64,000 nucleotides of DNA from Metellina segmentata (Eukaryota > Arthropoda > Arachnida > Araneae > Tetragnathidae), in the NCBI GenBank assembly GCA_947359465.1, contig OX375872.1:130609453-130673452 (forward strand), given 5' to 3'. The notes beneath the pieces are model-generated. The model worked only from the letters and a program-made list of their open reading frames with translations. It was not told where the DNA came from and ran no database searches. Positions 45,309 to 59,069 of the stretch are shown piece by piece. Position 1 is the stretch's first letter. Each line of letters begins with the position of its first letter. The position numbers and the translations under genes are program-made.

Positions 45309-46050
45309 TGAGAAGATATCAAGTCGTCAAGTTTTTGACGATATTTTGATGATGACAAGATCAAGATCAGGTCAGTTTTCTTCTAATGAGAAGATATATT
45401 TTCGATTATATATCTGGTCAATTTTCTTCTAACGAAGATATATATTTCCCATCAAATCTGATCAGTTTTATTTGAATGACGAAATATCTTTTCCATCAAG
45501 ATCTTGTTATTCTTCTAATGACAAGATATATTTTACATTAGATCTGGTCAGCTTTCATCTAACGAGGAGATATCTTTTCCGTCAGATCTGATCAGTTTTT
45601 TTCCAATGACAAGATAGATTTTACATCAGATCTCGTCAGTTTTCTTCTAATGACAAGATATATTTTATATCATATCTGGTCAGTTTTCTTTTAATAAGAA
45701 GATATACTGTCGACCATATGTGATCAGTTGTCTTCTAACGAAGAGATATATTTCCCAAATACTCATCAGATCTGGTCAGTTTCATTTTAATGACGAAATA
45801 TCTTTTCGATCATATGGAGTCAGTTTTCTTCTAACAAAGATATATTATTTTACATCTGACCTGGTCAGTTTTATTTTAATGACGAAATATCTTTTCCCAT
45901 CAAGATCTGGTCAGCTTTTTTCTAATGACGAGGTATATTTTACATTAGATCTGGTTAGTTTTCTTCTAACGAAGAGATATCTTTTCCATCTAGATTTGGT
46001 AATGATTTTGCTAATGACGAGATACCTCGTCGAGTCAACCACTAGCAGAG
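45309..46050 (+). mobile_element. TTAA-type family 2 element, expanded minisatellite interior
   Basis: About a dozen units of GATCTGGTCAGTTTTCTTCT, AATGACGAGATATNTTTTCC and ATCA, about 55-62 bp each. The right end CTCGTCGAGTCAACCACTAG then CAGAG is followed by TTAA at 46051. The left end is decayed near 45305 (CTCGTATGAGAAGATATC) and coincides with the mariner terminus, so the exact boundary is unclear. The 116-codon frame at 45720-46070 comes from the repeat. Confidence 0.7.
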
Positions 46051-46400
46051 TTAATATTACAGTTGATTAGTATAGGTATACGAAAGTGTAACCCATTGGC
46101 ACTTGATTCGTAAAGGATAAGTATGCATAATGCCAGGAAAAATAAGTGTCTGTCCGATCTAGACACAATTACGAATGTCACACATCGATCACAGTGTCGT
46201 CGGGGTTCGATCTCGCATTACTCGGAGAGTTAACCCAATAAAGCGATGCGCAGAGTGGATTCATCTCCGCCCGTATGCAGATGATATACAGGCGGCTAAT
46301 AACGAGGAGTCCCCAACTGTCTGCAGCATCACTTTTCTCATTTGTACTGGTGATTGAAATTGAGAGATTAATTGCGTGATTCGACAAGACGTGGTACCGG
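46051..46400 (+). repeat. Spacer plus lone unit of the ~137 bp repeat
   Basis: 46205-46345 contains CCCAATAAAGCGATGCG, GAGTGGATTCATCTCC, GCCCGTATGCAGATGATATA and CCCCAACTGTCTG, a single better-preserved unit of the array at 42155-42840. The rest is unassigned. Confidence 0.65.
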
Positions 46401-46704
46401 TCATTCCGCGAAACAATCCTTGCGTTAATTTTGATCTCGATTCAACCTTACGTGCTAAATCGATTGCGATTCGTCTAATGAGATACCTCCGAGAATCGAA
46501 ATTAATCCCAGACTTCGCGGGGGAGTTCATTTGAGGGGTGAAAGGGGGTGACTCATTTTGGGATCCGAAAAAGGGAAGGACGAGATTACGTGAGTTAAAA
46601 GTCCTTCAGAGGTGTTGGGATTGGAATGAGCAATTACTAATGGAGAGGCTTGAAGGACAAAATAAGTGATGTTGTCGACCTCATTAATTGATATTAGTTC
46701 TTCT
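46401..46704. other. Unassigned sequence
   Basis: Slightly GC-richer with a G-rich stretch near 46525-46580. No recognised gene; the 89-codon minus frame is not convincing. Confidence 0.3.
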
Positions 46705-46990
46705 CATATGGATTGCCGTGGTCGCCCAATTGGAAGAACGGTTTAGCAACTGGGGGGGGGGATTGCTAGTTCGAAACATAGTCCCGTAAAAGACCGTCGT
46801 CTAGGTGGGGGATGTTGCACATTAAATATCTCGTGGCCTCAAATGTCCTTGCGTTGTCATGCAAGTTTGGAGATTATGTCTAAATGTGGTTCAAAATAGC
46901 GAGGTGTCGTCCTCTGACCTTTCCATTCGGGATTGATCCAACAGCCCGGTGTGTTGCTCTAGTGCGACGTGAATTTAACTACCTACCATT
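46705..46990 (+). mobile_element. tRNA-derived SINE, head type 2, full length
   Basis: The head GCCGTGGTCGCCCAATTGGA then AGAACGGTTTAGCAACTGG and a B-box GCTAGTTCGAAACATAG. The core is partly deleted; the 3' block (CCGGTGTGTTGCTCTAGTGC) and a TTAACTACCTACCA tail are intact. Confidence 0.8.
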
Positions 46991-47029
46991 TGGTTCATTC
47001 ACCTAAAGCGCCCCAAAAGCTATTGGCAG

Positions 47030-47165
47030 GTAGTTTTGTGAATTTACGTCGCAATGGAGTAACTAAGCGCGTCATTGGCGACGGTCTGTGAACAATCCCT
47101 AAGCAAAAGATCCGAGGACACACATCGTAATTTTGAACCACGGACAGATGACGACGAAAGGACTT
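47030..47165 (-). repeat. SINE fragment, minus
   Basis: 3' block and core (GCAATGGAGTAACTAAGCGC, CGTAATTTTGAACCACGGAC). The head is lost. It lies tail to tail with the copy at 46705-46990. Confidence 0.7.
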
Positions 47166-48499
47166 TAGATAAAGAAGTTCTCAAATTAATTTCAATTGAA
47201 AGGAACTATCGACGCCATTCCGAACGGAACTGAAAAAAAAACTAGGGGATGCGAAAGCTCTAAACTGTCTGAGTTGAATATGTATGGCTTATAAAACCTT
47301 TGTCTAAAGTAACGTTTGAGAGAAGATTGCCCGAGAGAGAGAGGCACATCTTGAGGAAGAGAGAGGAATTACATTACGTGGTTAGGGTCCCATTCCTTCT
47401 TATCTCAGAGTATTGGGGGAAGCCAGAAAATGCTTTATCGACTGAAATCTGAGAGTTGAACGGAAGAAAACTGCATCGCTTTTTTGTTGTTGGGGACCCA
47501 TCACTTCCAAGGGTATGGGGATGGGGAAGTATCGCTTCTGGGCATATTGACGACTAAGCGAAGAATTCAGTTCGATTATAAGCCACAATTGCGGCAGGAC
47601 TCGCAAGCTGTGGTTGTTTACCACTTCCTAGGATGGGAGTTTTCTGGCGAAAAATGTGTTTCTGATGCCGCGATTAATTTAGCTTAACTATAATGCAACA
47701 TAGGGGTAATCACCTGACATGAAATTATCGTTTTAGAACTGCGTTGGTGAGTGTCTTATGACTGATTTACAAGTATCTTTTTTGATTTTCGTCACTACTG
47801 CTGTTTTGAAACGTCGGTGGATTTTTTGGAAAAATACATTGAAATTTTTTTTAATTTGGCAAAAAAATGATTTTATAAAAGTTTTTGAATCTGCTGTTTT
47901 GGGAAAAGGTTGCCCAATATGAGACACCAAGCCTTCATAAAATGATATGGTGTATTTACAATGACAAGTACAAGCGTGACAAAAAAATATATTTAATATA
48001 AAACTTATTTATTTCTGTAAATACTTTCAATTAACTTAACTTACCTTATACGTCTAAGGACCACACAAAAAAGTCTTCCAAACTCTTAAAAGCAATGTGC
48101 CACTATAGGTTGTTTCTGAAGTATGGGTCGGATTGCACTGGGAGAGGTTATTTTACAATGACTCTACAGTCTCCCAAGCTAATACTTCATGACACTTCCA
48201 GTAGTTGACGACACCGTAAGGTAAAGATACAAGAGTATCTCATTTTAGGTCTCATTTAGGTATTTCATATTAGGTCACTTCCCTCTATACTTTTTGTTCC
48301 GATAATAAATGCATTTTTGTTTTGAATAATGACAGGTTTGTTTTCAGTTTTGAAGCAAACTTTGTAAAAAGTTTACTAGCTCAGTTCGCAAATCCATTGA
48401 ACCACTTCATGTATCCTAGAATTAGGTATGCTAAGAGATATTTAATTCTAAATAAAAAATTAATAATAACTTTAACCTATAATACTATAGGTGACGCCT
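47166..48499. other. Unassigned sequence
   Basis: The part 47260-47690 is moderately GC-rich with GAGAGAGAGAGGCAC-type purine runs and unrecognised open frames of 65-75 codons on both strands. From 47730 it is AT-rich. A minus frame at 47733-47930 is Lys/Phe-rich and unrecognised. No splice-supported gene can be proposed. Confidence 0.3.
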
Positions 48500-48679
48500 T
48501 AATTCATAGAGTAGTTAAGACGACATATTTCTTCCATCAAGATCTGAACAATTTTACTGATGACGAGAGATCACTTTATCAGGAAATTGCTAATTTTTTT
48601 ATGATGACGAGGTCATGATCGGTTACGAGGTCGGTTTTACTAATGACGAGATACCTCGTCAAGACAATCACCCGGAGGG
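48500..48679 (+). mobile_element. TTAA-type family 2 element
   Basis: The right end CAAGACAATCACCCGGAGGG is followed by TTAA at 48680-48683. The interior has CATCAAGATCTGAACAATTT and AATGACGAGATACCTCGTC. The left terminus is decayed. Confidence 0.6.
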
Positions 48680-48702
48680 TTAAATGAAAAGAACGGAGCT
48701 TG

Positions 48703-48960
48703 ACCCTCTGAATGGCTTAGACGAGGTACCTCGTCCATCAAGATTTTAAAAATTTCGCTGAGGTCAAGATATCTAGTCATGAGATTATTTCAGATTTTCT
48801 GATGATGTCGATCTCAAGACCTGGCCATTTTTCTTCTAATGACTAAATATTTCGTTCGCCAAGGTCAGTTTTCTTCTAATGACAAGGCATATAGTTCAAA
48901 TAAAGACCTTAATAATTTTTTGACCTTACCACTAATATCCCAGAAGTCTAGTTTTCCATC
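48703..48960 (+). repeat. TTAA-type family 2 element, left part
   Basis: The left terminus CCCTCTGAATGGCTTAGACG and GAGGTACCTCGTCCATCAAG start a second copy only about 20 bp after the previous one. It continues with AGTTTTCTTCTAATGACAAG units and loses its right end before the SINE at 48980. Confidence 0.6.
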
Positions 48961-48979
48961 CAAGGTTGGTACTTTATTC

Positions 48980-49268
48980 ATCGTCTCAATGGAGCAACAT
49001 AACGGGCTATTAGCGACGCTCCAGTGTTAAAACCGAAGGTAAAGATCCGAGGATAACATCACATTATTTTGAACCACAGACAGATGACGAGGCTACTCCT
49101 GAGCAGGCACCCCGCTCTCTAAACTTCCACACCCGTAACGTGAGAACATTTGATGCCCCGACAGATTTAACGTGCATCAGCCCCCTTTGTTCACGACAGT
49201 ATATGTTTGGATTCGAACTAGCAACCCCCCGGTTGCTAGTCCGTTAGTCTTTCAATAGGTCTAAAAGT
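48980..49268 (-). mobile_element. tRNA-derived SINE, head type 2, full length
   Basis: The minus-strand head near 49200-49260 (complement of GATTCGAACTAGCAACCCCC and CGGTTGCTAGTCCGTTAG). Core (GATGACGAGGCTACTCCTGA) and 3' block (GGAGCAACATAACGGGCTAT) are well preserved. Confidence 0.8.
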
Positions 49269-49321
49269 CATCTGAAAGTGTACCGTTCGATTACTGAATC
49301 TGTTGACACACTCAGAGATGT

Positions 49322-49475
49322 AGATAGGTAGGTATTTAATGGACGTCTCACTAGAGCAACACAACGAACTATAGGCGACGGTCCGGTATGAACCCCTGAA
49401 GAGAATGATTCGAGGTCAACACCACGTAATTTTCAACCGCGGTCAGACAACGAGTTCACACCTGAGCTTCAGAAA
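49322..49475 (-). repeat. SINE, core plus 3' end, minus
   Basis: Tail TAGATAGGTAGGTATTTAAT, 3' block AGAGCAACACAACGAACTAT and core GTAATTTTCAACCGCGGTCA. No head. Confidence 0.75.
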
Positions 49476-49830
49476 TGTGTAAGAAGAAATCCATAGACTA
49501 CTTTGGAAGAATTAGTCGATTGTCTCATACAAATATTGCGAATTCTTCCGGGCGCCCGGACTTAGCTCGCCATTTGCGTCATTATAAGATGATTAGGGAA
49601 TACCTAGTTTCTACGGTACGGCTTTTGATGTTTCTCCACGATTCCGTCAAGAGTGTTGGGTGCAATTAGTTATCTCGATTTACCCATTCCTGAAAGAATT
49701 GTATACTAATTGATGTCTATCTCTGCAGATCATTGCTAATAGTGAGAGTCTAAATGACGATTGCGTCGCCAGAGGGAGCTTTAGGAGACAAATACACCGA
49801 TCTCTGAAAGTGTTGAGAGTCGGGGAAGCC
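49476..49830. other. Unassigned sequence
   Basis: Nothing recognised between two SINE copies. Confidence 0.3.
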
Positions 49831-50040
49831 CGGTTGGGAGATTAACGGATTGGGAACCGGAGGGTTGCAAATTCGGATCCAACCAAAGACGTACACAAGG
49901 GCCGACAAGACGTGTACAAGGGATTCATAACGATTTTTTTCTCTCAGATCTTTCCGATCAACCCGTTGGGATTGATCCCGGATCGTCGTCAATAGCCCGT
50001 CGTGTTGCTCTAGTTCGACATTAATTAAAAATTACCAATT
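49831..50040 (+). mobile_element. tRNA-derived SINE, head type 2, internally deleted
   Basis: Head GGAGATTAACGGATTGGGAA, then GGGTTGCAAATTCGGATCCA. A scrambled linker precedes a good 3' block (CGTCGTCAATAGCCCGTCGT) and a TTAAAAATTACC tail. The core is missing. Confidence 0.7.
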
Positions 50041-50059
50041 ACCTATGTAGTATTAGTAG

Positions 50060-50472
50060 GATTAGATTGTATGTTGGGGTTTTATGGCGCAAAGTCTAAA
50101 TACGGACACGATGCGCCAAACTGTTTAGTAGGAGGCGATTGATTACTTTCAAATGGAAATTGACAGCCAGAAATGCTCTCCAAGTTACATCGCTTCTGTA
50201 AACAATAAAATAATGGCCATCCTATAAAGGTTACCATAAAATAACTGTTATTATTTATTCATGTACTTCAGAACAAAATGACGCATATTTCGTGGGGGTA
50301 CTAATCTTAATGACTGAATTATAAGTTTGTTTTATGGAAGATGTCAGTTGAATCACGCTCACACAGCTGTATTCCGTTCCTCAGCATGCATGTCCAGAGT
50401 TTAATTGTTTCCAAATCATGGATTCCCTGTATACCAATAAAAGGGTCTATGAAAAGCGTATTATTAGGTTTT
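50060..50472. repeat. Duplicated ~400 bp segment, copy 1
   Basis: A diverged direct repeat of 51330-51735. The most conserved part, CTCAGCATGCATGTCCAGAG to ATACCAATAAAAGGGTCTAT, is open on the minus strand in both copies and reads LFIDPFIGIQGIHDLETIKL then WTCMLRNGIQ. The dispersed motif GGGGTTTTATGGCGCAAAG sits at its left edge. Confidence 0.65.
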
Positions 50473-50479
50473 TAGAATG

Positions 50480-50711
50480 TAGGTAGATCGGAAGGTCCCC
50501 GGATCGAATCCGGGTTCGGGCATGGATGTTTGTAAGCGTATACCAGCTCAAGTGTTGCTTCGTCATCTGAACATGGTGCAAAATTACGAAGTAATTGTTA
50601 GGAGCAATGATGGTCCTCCCACTGGGTGCTCCTTCACAAGTGGCCATCACTTCCGGCCTTGTAGTGGCCAATGACTTCGGTCAAAATGTGCCCGCCATTT
50701 AAAAAAAAAAA
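50480..50711 (+). mobile_element. tRNA-derived SINE, head type 1, poly-A tailed (type 3)
   Basis: Starts within the head (GATCGGAAGGTCCCCGGATC, GAATCCGGGTTCGGGCATGG), then CAGCTCAAGTGTTGCTTCGT and the first half of the shared core. After GTAATTGTTAGGAGCAATGA it switches to a different 3' domain (CCTCCCACTGGGTGCTCCTT, CACTTCCGGCCTTGTAGTGG) and ends in a run of A. Confidence 0.85.
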
Positions 50712-51078
50712 TTGTTAAAGGAATTACTCGTCAAGGATCGGCCATTAAAGGACATGAATGTTCTTCTGTATTTAATGATGTATTATAATACTGTTGTACA
50801 CGACTAAATAAATTTTGATTGTTTCATTTTTTACGAATAATTTATTTTAGATTTTAGTGCATCAAAAATAAATGCAACTTTAGGGAATGATAAATGCAAC
50901 TTTTCACATTTTTACTGCAACAAAAAGGTTGCCCTAGTTATAATACATGAATTCGTTGTGTAAAAATCACGTTTTGAACAAAGAATTCTATTGCAAAATC
51001 GCAGTTCTTCAGAAATCGAGTTTAAAGTTTTGGAAACATTTCTGTTCATGGTGACAGTACCTAACAAAAACCTCTATA
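50712..51078. other. Unassigned AT-rich sequence
   Basis: Contains AAATGCAACTTT twice near 50870 and 50894. Otherwise nothing recognised. Confidence 0.3.
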
Positions 51079-51079
51079 T

Positions 51080-51317
51080 GTTAGCCTCTAGATCGGAAGG
51101 TCCCCGGTTAGAATCCGGGTTCGGGCATGGATGTTTGTAAGCGTATACCAACTTAGGTGTTGCTTCGTCATCTGAACATGGTTCAAAATTACGATGTAAT
51201 TGTTAGGGGCAATGATGGCCCTCCCACTGGGTGCTCCTTCACAAGTGGCCATCACTTCCGGCCTTGTAGTGGCCAATGACTTCGGTCAAATGTGCCCGCC
51301 ATTAAAAAAAAAAAAAA
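51080..51317 (+). mobile_element. tRNA-derived SINE, head type 1, poly-A tailed (type 3)
   Basis: A close copy of 50480-50711 (TAGCCTCTAGATCGGAAGG, CCCTCCCACTGGGTGCTCCT) ending in 13 or more A residues. The two copies differ at only a few positions over about 230 bp. The small minus frames starting MATTRPEVMATCEGAPSG come from the SINE 3' domain. Confidence 0.85.
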
Positions 51318-51329
51318 TGTAGGTACGGA

Positions 51330-51735
51330 TGTATTTTAGATTCGATTGTAACGAGATTGAACATTGTATTGATACATAGTAGGACTCGTTTGATTATTTT
51401 CAAATATAAATTGACTGTCAAAAAAGCCTACCAGTTAAATTGCGTCTTAGGACAATCCAATGAAGACCACCCTTAAAGATAACAGTTAAATAACTGATTG
51501 TTGTTATTTGTGCATGTATATTAGAACAAAATTACACGCATTTTAGTGGGAGTACTAATTTTATGAAAGAATTACAAGTTTGTTTCATAGACGGTGTCAT
51601 TAGTTCAATTACGCTCAATGCTGTATTCCACTCCTCAGCATGCATGTCCAGAGCTTAATTGTCTCCAGATCATTGATTCCCTGTATACCAATAAATGGGT
51701 CTATGAAAAGCATGTTATCAGGTTGTAGGGGCGGC
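51330..51735. repeat. Duplicated ~400 bp segment, copy 2
   Basis: Partner of 50060-50472. The minus frame (LFIDPFIGIQGINDLETIKL then WTCMLRSGIQH) is conserved with roughly half of the codon changes silent, and here extends upstream to 51803. Confidence 0.65.
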
Positions 51736-52660
51736 AGGTTGGGAGAATCTTTATCCTCACGCGAATCCCAAATCATAACTTCTATACGATAATGATGGAC
51801 CACGAATCAGCAAATACTCTGAAGAACATTCTGCGTGTTTTTTTTCCAGTCTCCCACTGTCGGCCTTCATCGTTTTCTGATTATGGTTAAATTGCGTTAT
51901 TAGCGATCCGGTATTTTTTTTCGTCGGGAAGATTAGCTGCCAGAACACCGGTAGCCAATGGTCATCTCCACAGAGTAATCGTCACGCGAAGGTCCAGGGG
52001 GTGTGTCCGGTGGACGACATGTATCTACATGAAAGCGGGGGGAGGCAAGAGGGGAATGTTCCAGTCGGTGGCGGTATTGACTTTGTCGTAGCGAAGTTGG
52101 CTATTGTTTGCGAACGCGTGGGGTGGGGGTACGGGAAGTGCGTTTGTGTATTAAGCAAAAAATGAAACACCTGTTAAGCGAGTGGGATGTGATTTGATTG
52201 TATTGATCGGGAGGTCAGAGGACATGGTCGTGCTGTCAAAGGAAGTCGTTTATGTCGAAATAATATTAAAGGCGACGCTGAATATTGAAAATAAGGCATA
52301 CAGGGTAAAGGTACTATGGCACCGAAGACTGGAAAATATTGAAAATATTTGCACTGGAAGGACCGTCTGTATTTGCTGTCTTCTAGTATTGAAATAATAG
52401 TGCCAGTACAACAATACATTTAATAATTATAAAGAGACATCGCAATAGACATGCATCCAGAACGATACAAACAACGCAGACTCAGAGGCAACTAACTCAC
52501 TGCATATTATAAAAGTATCATATAAATGAACTGATAAGAGTACGGATACAGGAAACAGTAATGTAAACACTTAAACTCATAAATCTAAATGCAGGAAGGA
52601 GACAGAGTAATAATTGGTGATTTACAACAATCATAATATAAACGCTCAGAGGAAATATGC
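51736..52660. other. Unassigned sequence
   Basis: Part (51950-52170) is GC-richer, with GTCCAGGGGGTGTGTCCGG and GGAGGCAAGAGGGGAATG. Several open frames of 60-80 codons on both strands are unrecognised. Possibly host sequence, but no splice-supported exon can be named. Confidence 0.3.
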
Positions 52661-52664
52661 AAGT

Positions 52665-53825
52665 TTTTGAAGTGCGATATTTTTAATTTCCGGTAATGGA
52701 TTCGGTTCAGAAATTCCCTTAAATCTTTTTTAATTCAATTTTAAAACCTTTCGTCCATGCATTTTGATCTCCAAATATGTGAGATGAGTTACTTTTATCG
52801 AGATGGTGTTCATTTTTTCGTTCAGTTAATGGATCGTACCCCGAAATTCTCTAAAATAATTTCGAATTCGATTTTCAAACCATTTGTTTCTATACTATTC
52901 AATCGTCAAAAATTTATTTTAATTGCGTCACTTCTCTTGAGAAAGTGATATTTTTAGGTTCAGTTAACGGATAGCCATAAAAATTCCCCAAAACCATTCC
53001 GAATTCAATTTTTAAAGCATTCATTTTTACACTTTTCAAACGTCAAACATTTTGAACTGTATCACATTTTTGAAGAAAGTGATGTGATACTTTTAGGTTC
53101 AGTTAAGGGGGATTAACCCAAAATTCCCTAAAACCTTATAGAATTCAATTTTAAAGTCATGTGTATCTTTACTTTTCAATCGCCAAATATTTTAGTATTG
53201 TTACTTTTCTCGAGTAAATGTGATAGTTTAGGTTAAGTTAATGGATTAAATCCACAAATAATCTCAAACCGTCTAGAATACAAATTTAGAATCATTCGTA
53301 TCTATATTTTTCGATTGCCAAAAATTTGAGTTGGCTTTACTTTCCTCAACAGGGTGTATTGTTTTTAGGTTCACTTAACGGATTAAGACCTCAAAGTCCC
53401 CCCCCCCACTATTTCGAATTCAATTTTAAAATCATTCGCCTCCTCTTTACTTTTCCATCTCCAAAATTTTTAATCGCGTTACTCTTCTCGAATGGGTGTG
53501 ATAGTTTAGGCTCAATTAATGGATTACAACTACAAATTCCCTGAAGCCTTTTTTAATTCAATTTTAAAACCAATCATATCAATACTTTTAAATCTTTAAA
53601 AATTTTAGTTCGAGTTAGTTTTCATCGAGAGGGTGTGCTGTTTTTAGGTTGACTAAATGAATAAAGCCCCAAAATTCCATCAAACCTGTTTTAAAACCAT
53701 TCGTATTTTTACTTTTTAATTTTCAAGAGTTTGAGATACGTTATTTTTCCAGGCGTGATACTTTTAGGTTCAGTTAATGAATAAAGCCCAAATATTCCCT
53801 CAAAGCTTTACGAATTAAGTTAAAA
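52665..53825 (+). repeat. Tandem array, ~137 bp unit
   Basis: Eight to nine units carry TTTTTAGGTTCAGTTAATGG, ATTCCCTNAAACC, GAATTCAATTTTAAAACCAT and CAAAAATTTTAATTNCGTTA. The TTCAGTTAA motif lies near 52820, 52959, 53099, 53233, 53370, 53511, 53649 and 53769. It is unrelated to the ~137 bp unit at 42155. Confidence 0.85.
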
Positions 53826-54054
53826 AAAACAATAACATGCATAGTTTTACATAAAGTAAGTATCAAAAATCAAGCTATCTCTCTCATTCAGCAGTTTTTA
53901 TTCAAGCTACCAGATCCACAGCGCAACGTCTAGGTATTTGTAACGTCCCTTAATCACACAAAACATGACTCCAAATTTCAACAGCGGAGATATAGTATGT
54001 TAATTTTGTTGTCAAAGTAGAACAATAAAGTATTTCATCTTTTAATATATCCTC
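53826..54054. other. Unassigned AT-rich sequence
   Basis: Nothing recognised. Confidence 0.3.
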
Positions 54055-56430
54055 CGGGATCTTAGAATAATTCGAATTCTAATCGTGTCAATTTGATTAC
54101 GCTAGGATACTCGGGGAATCGCGAACATTCATCTTCAGAGAAAAATGTAAAGATAAATTTCCTGGCTCAAAAGTTGTCTCGGAAGAATTTAATTTTACTA
54201 AATTAATATTCAGCGCAAAGAATAGTTATAAAGGGAGAGCGTAATTTGGCATTTTTTTGTCAGGTTCATCCGTATTTCTATCCCGGGAAGTTTCGTTTTA
54301 TGGAATGACAAAGATGAAACACACAAATGGCGCATTTTTAATAACCTCCCAAGCCACGACAATGCGGAAATATGCTTTAATTTTGATCGCGGAGTCGCAA
54401 ACTGAGAACAGAAAGCTTTGAGCGCTTAATTTGATCGACATTTAGAAGCTTAGCTTATTTTGAAAGCATTTTTCTGTGGTATTCCTAAGATTTAACTGTG
54501 CAAATTTAGAATAGTGAGTAATAAGGAATGAGAAAAGTTCAGATCAAATAAAAGGGCCATTTATTTTAGCTACCCCAAGAAGTCACATCAACTCGACTTG
54601 TCTTACTCTTTTAACTGTTGCAATAATTTTACTAATTTACTATTCAGCGCGAGAGAGTAATTATGGAGCGAGCAAAATTCGGCATTTTTTTGTCTGGTTC
54701 GTCCTTATTTCCATCAGCATACTTTGTTTAGTGAAATAGCAAAAATGAAACCCGCGTATCCAATTGTGTAGCTTTAGATATAAAATTCAAATACCACTCA
54801 CTGACTGACTCACTCATTATCTCAAGAACTACAAGTACTAGGAAGCTGAAATTTTGCAGGGAGATTTTTCTTATACTGTAAAGGTGCTTTAAGAAAGGAT
54901 TTTGAAAATTTTGACTTCTAAGAGGCCTAAAATTGACTTAAAGCCTAAGCAAAAAGCAATTCGAAATAGATTGAATTGAGTATAAAATTATTGCTGTACG
55001 CAGCTCAGATTGCTTTAGCAGTGTTGATCGAAAAACAATTTTTCTTAAAAACAAAGTAAATTATAACATCCATATTTGAACTGACTTTTTACTTCTTCCC
55101 ATGATGAAAATAACATTTATAAATATTTAATTGATGAAGAAAGAATATTTAAAGCATTTAATTTTATGTAACTTAAATTTTGTAATGGAACACGAAAAGC
55201 CCAAACGATATACCCAAGCATCATTGAGTATAAAACGATTGCTATACTTAGCTCAGATTGCTTTACCAGCGTTCATCGAAAAACATTTTTTTTAAAAACA
55301 AATTATGTTTTAAAATTTATGTTTGAACTGACTTTTTATTACTTCCTATGATGTAAATAATTTATAAATATTTGATTGATGAAGAAAGAATATTTATACC
55401 ATTTAATTTTACGTTTACTTAAATTTTGTAATGGAACATAAAAAGTCCAAACGATAAACTCATTGCTCATAAAAGCGTAATTTTGCTACTCCGTATTTTT
55501 GGCAACCTCAGAATTAATGTTTAATTTTTTATTTTATTTATAATTATTTTTTTAGGTATTTGAGTCGACAACGAGATGGTTGCGGTCATATTTGAGGATT
55601 CTCAGGTATTATAAATATTTGTTCTTTTTGCTTATAAATCATAATTGTCTTTATCAAAATTTTTCAAGTTTTTTGTAGAAGTGTTCTATTTCAGAATATA
55701 TTCAGGCAGTCGAAATTCAACACGCTAGAACAGATATTTTTTCAGAGTTCTGTATTTTTTTCAAAGATAGGAATTTTGTTCTTGTTTGTATTTATTTTTT
55801 TTGGTATATTATCTATTGCAGAAATATTATTTAGAAGTTAGATTTTAATGATTGTATTTTTTCCTGCAAAATATCGCTAGACATGGGTAATTTCGTAGTG
55901 GTATATGTATATTTCGACCAACTTTCTTTAAATCTTTGGTTGAATACGTAATAGTTTGTAAATAATAAAAATAAATAAAGTATACAAATCAAAATATTTT
56001 TGAAGTGTGTAATTTGTTATTTTAAAATGATAAGTAAATGTTTAAAAATAACTTTGAAGTAAGATGGGTTACGTTAAATTAAAACGGGTAGTCATTCGTT
56101 GTTCAAAAATATTTCAATATTTTGATACAGCGTTTCACGCAAATTTAGAACTGTGAGTAAAGAATCAGAAAAATTCATATCAAATGCTACTGAAAAGAGT
56201 AATTTATTTTTAATTGTAAGTGGGCTACTAAAAGTCACATCAACGTTAAATCGATTTTCTTTAATACTCTGAACCATCAAAATAATTTTTATAAATTTAT
56301 TGTGCATTCAGCGTGAAAGAGGGTAGTTACAGAGCGAGTATAATTCGTCATTTGAATGGTTAATCCATATTTCCATTAAAATACTTTTTTAATGAAATGT
56401 CAAAGATAAATCCAACTTATACTAATGTGT
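54055..56430 (+). repeat. Dispersed repeat block with nested Helitron-like modules
   Basis: The phrase ATTCAGCGCNAAGAGNANT leads three related segments at 54209, 54642 and 56306, with AGATCAAATAAAAGGG / GTCACATCAAC in the latter two. Between the second and third lies a module with CACTGACTGACTCACTCATT, TCTCAAGAACTACAAGTACT and GGAAGCTGAAATTTTGCAGG, typical of the front part of widespread arthropod Helitron-type repeats. It also holds a tandem duplication of about 248 bp (54978-55210 and 55226-55456; CAGATTGCTTTA, TTTGAACTGACTTTTTA, TTGATGAAGAAAGAATATTT). CAGATTGCTTTACCAG resembles GATTGCTTTACCAG near 35757 in the Helitron candidate. Non-coding. Confidence 0.5.
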
Positions 56431-58468
<2,038 letters not shown>

Positions 58469-58494
58469 GTATATATACACATATAATTTTTTTT

Positions 58495-58582
58495 ATCGTG
58501 ACGAGATCTAGATTTGATCAGTTTTCTTTTAATGACGTGGAATCTCGTCCATCAAGGTCTGGTCAGTTTTTTTTCATTCCTG
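58495..58582 (+). repeat. TTAA-type family 2 fragment
   Basis: GTGACGAGATCTAGATTTGA, TCAGTTTTCTTTTAATGACG and TCGTCCATCAAGGTCTGGTC: one or two internal units with no termini. Confidence 0.6.
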
Positions 58583-59060
58583 TTTTTTGGATCAAGTCAT
58601 CACTCGTACCATTGATCGGTCATTAAATCAAATCAACAATCCAATACAACAATATCCTGGCACCTTTAATATTTTGGTTTGTAAAGGGATATAAAAACTA
58701 AAATCCAACTCTGGCCACACCTACTGCTTCCATATTAGTATAAGAATCACAGAGATCAACCCCAAAACCCATTTCGTTCATTTTATCCTTTCTCCAACCC
58801 AACTTAATATTAGAATCAATCAAGTCATCACTCAACCGATTGATCCGACTCTAAATCAATCCAACAATTACAAATACAAAAACATATTGACTCTATGAAT
58901 ATAATGTTCATAAATGATAAAAACAGAACAAAATATTTGTTGGCCTTGGGTCTCTAAATCCCATTCTGGTTTGTCTATTGCTGTCACACAGGAATCAACT
59001 CTAAACCCATTTCATCCGACATGACCTTATATATGTGGAATTTTCAATTTACTGTCAGCC
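58583..59060. other. Unassigned sequence
   Basis: Two loose copies of ATCAAGTCATCACTCNNNC, GATTGATC and AAATCAANCCAACAATNC lie near 58592 and 58820, about 230 bp apart. Nothing else recognised. Confidence 0.4.
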
Positions 59061-59069
59061 ATTGAGGGT

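Noticed and set aside
45309..46050. Regularly spaced repeats resembling a CRISPR array
   Set aside because: Units are diverged and the spacers are themselves repeats; the context is a eukaryotic genome and no cas genes are present.
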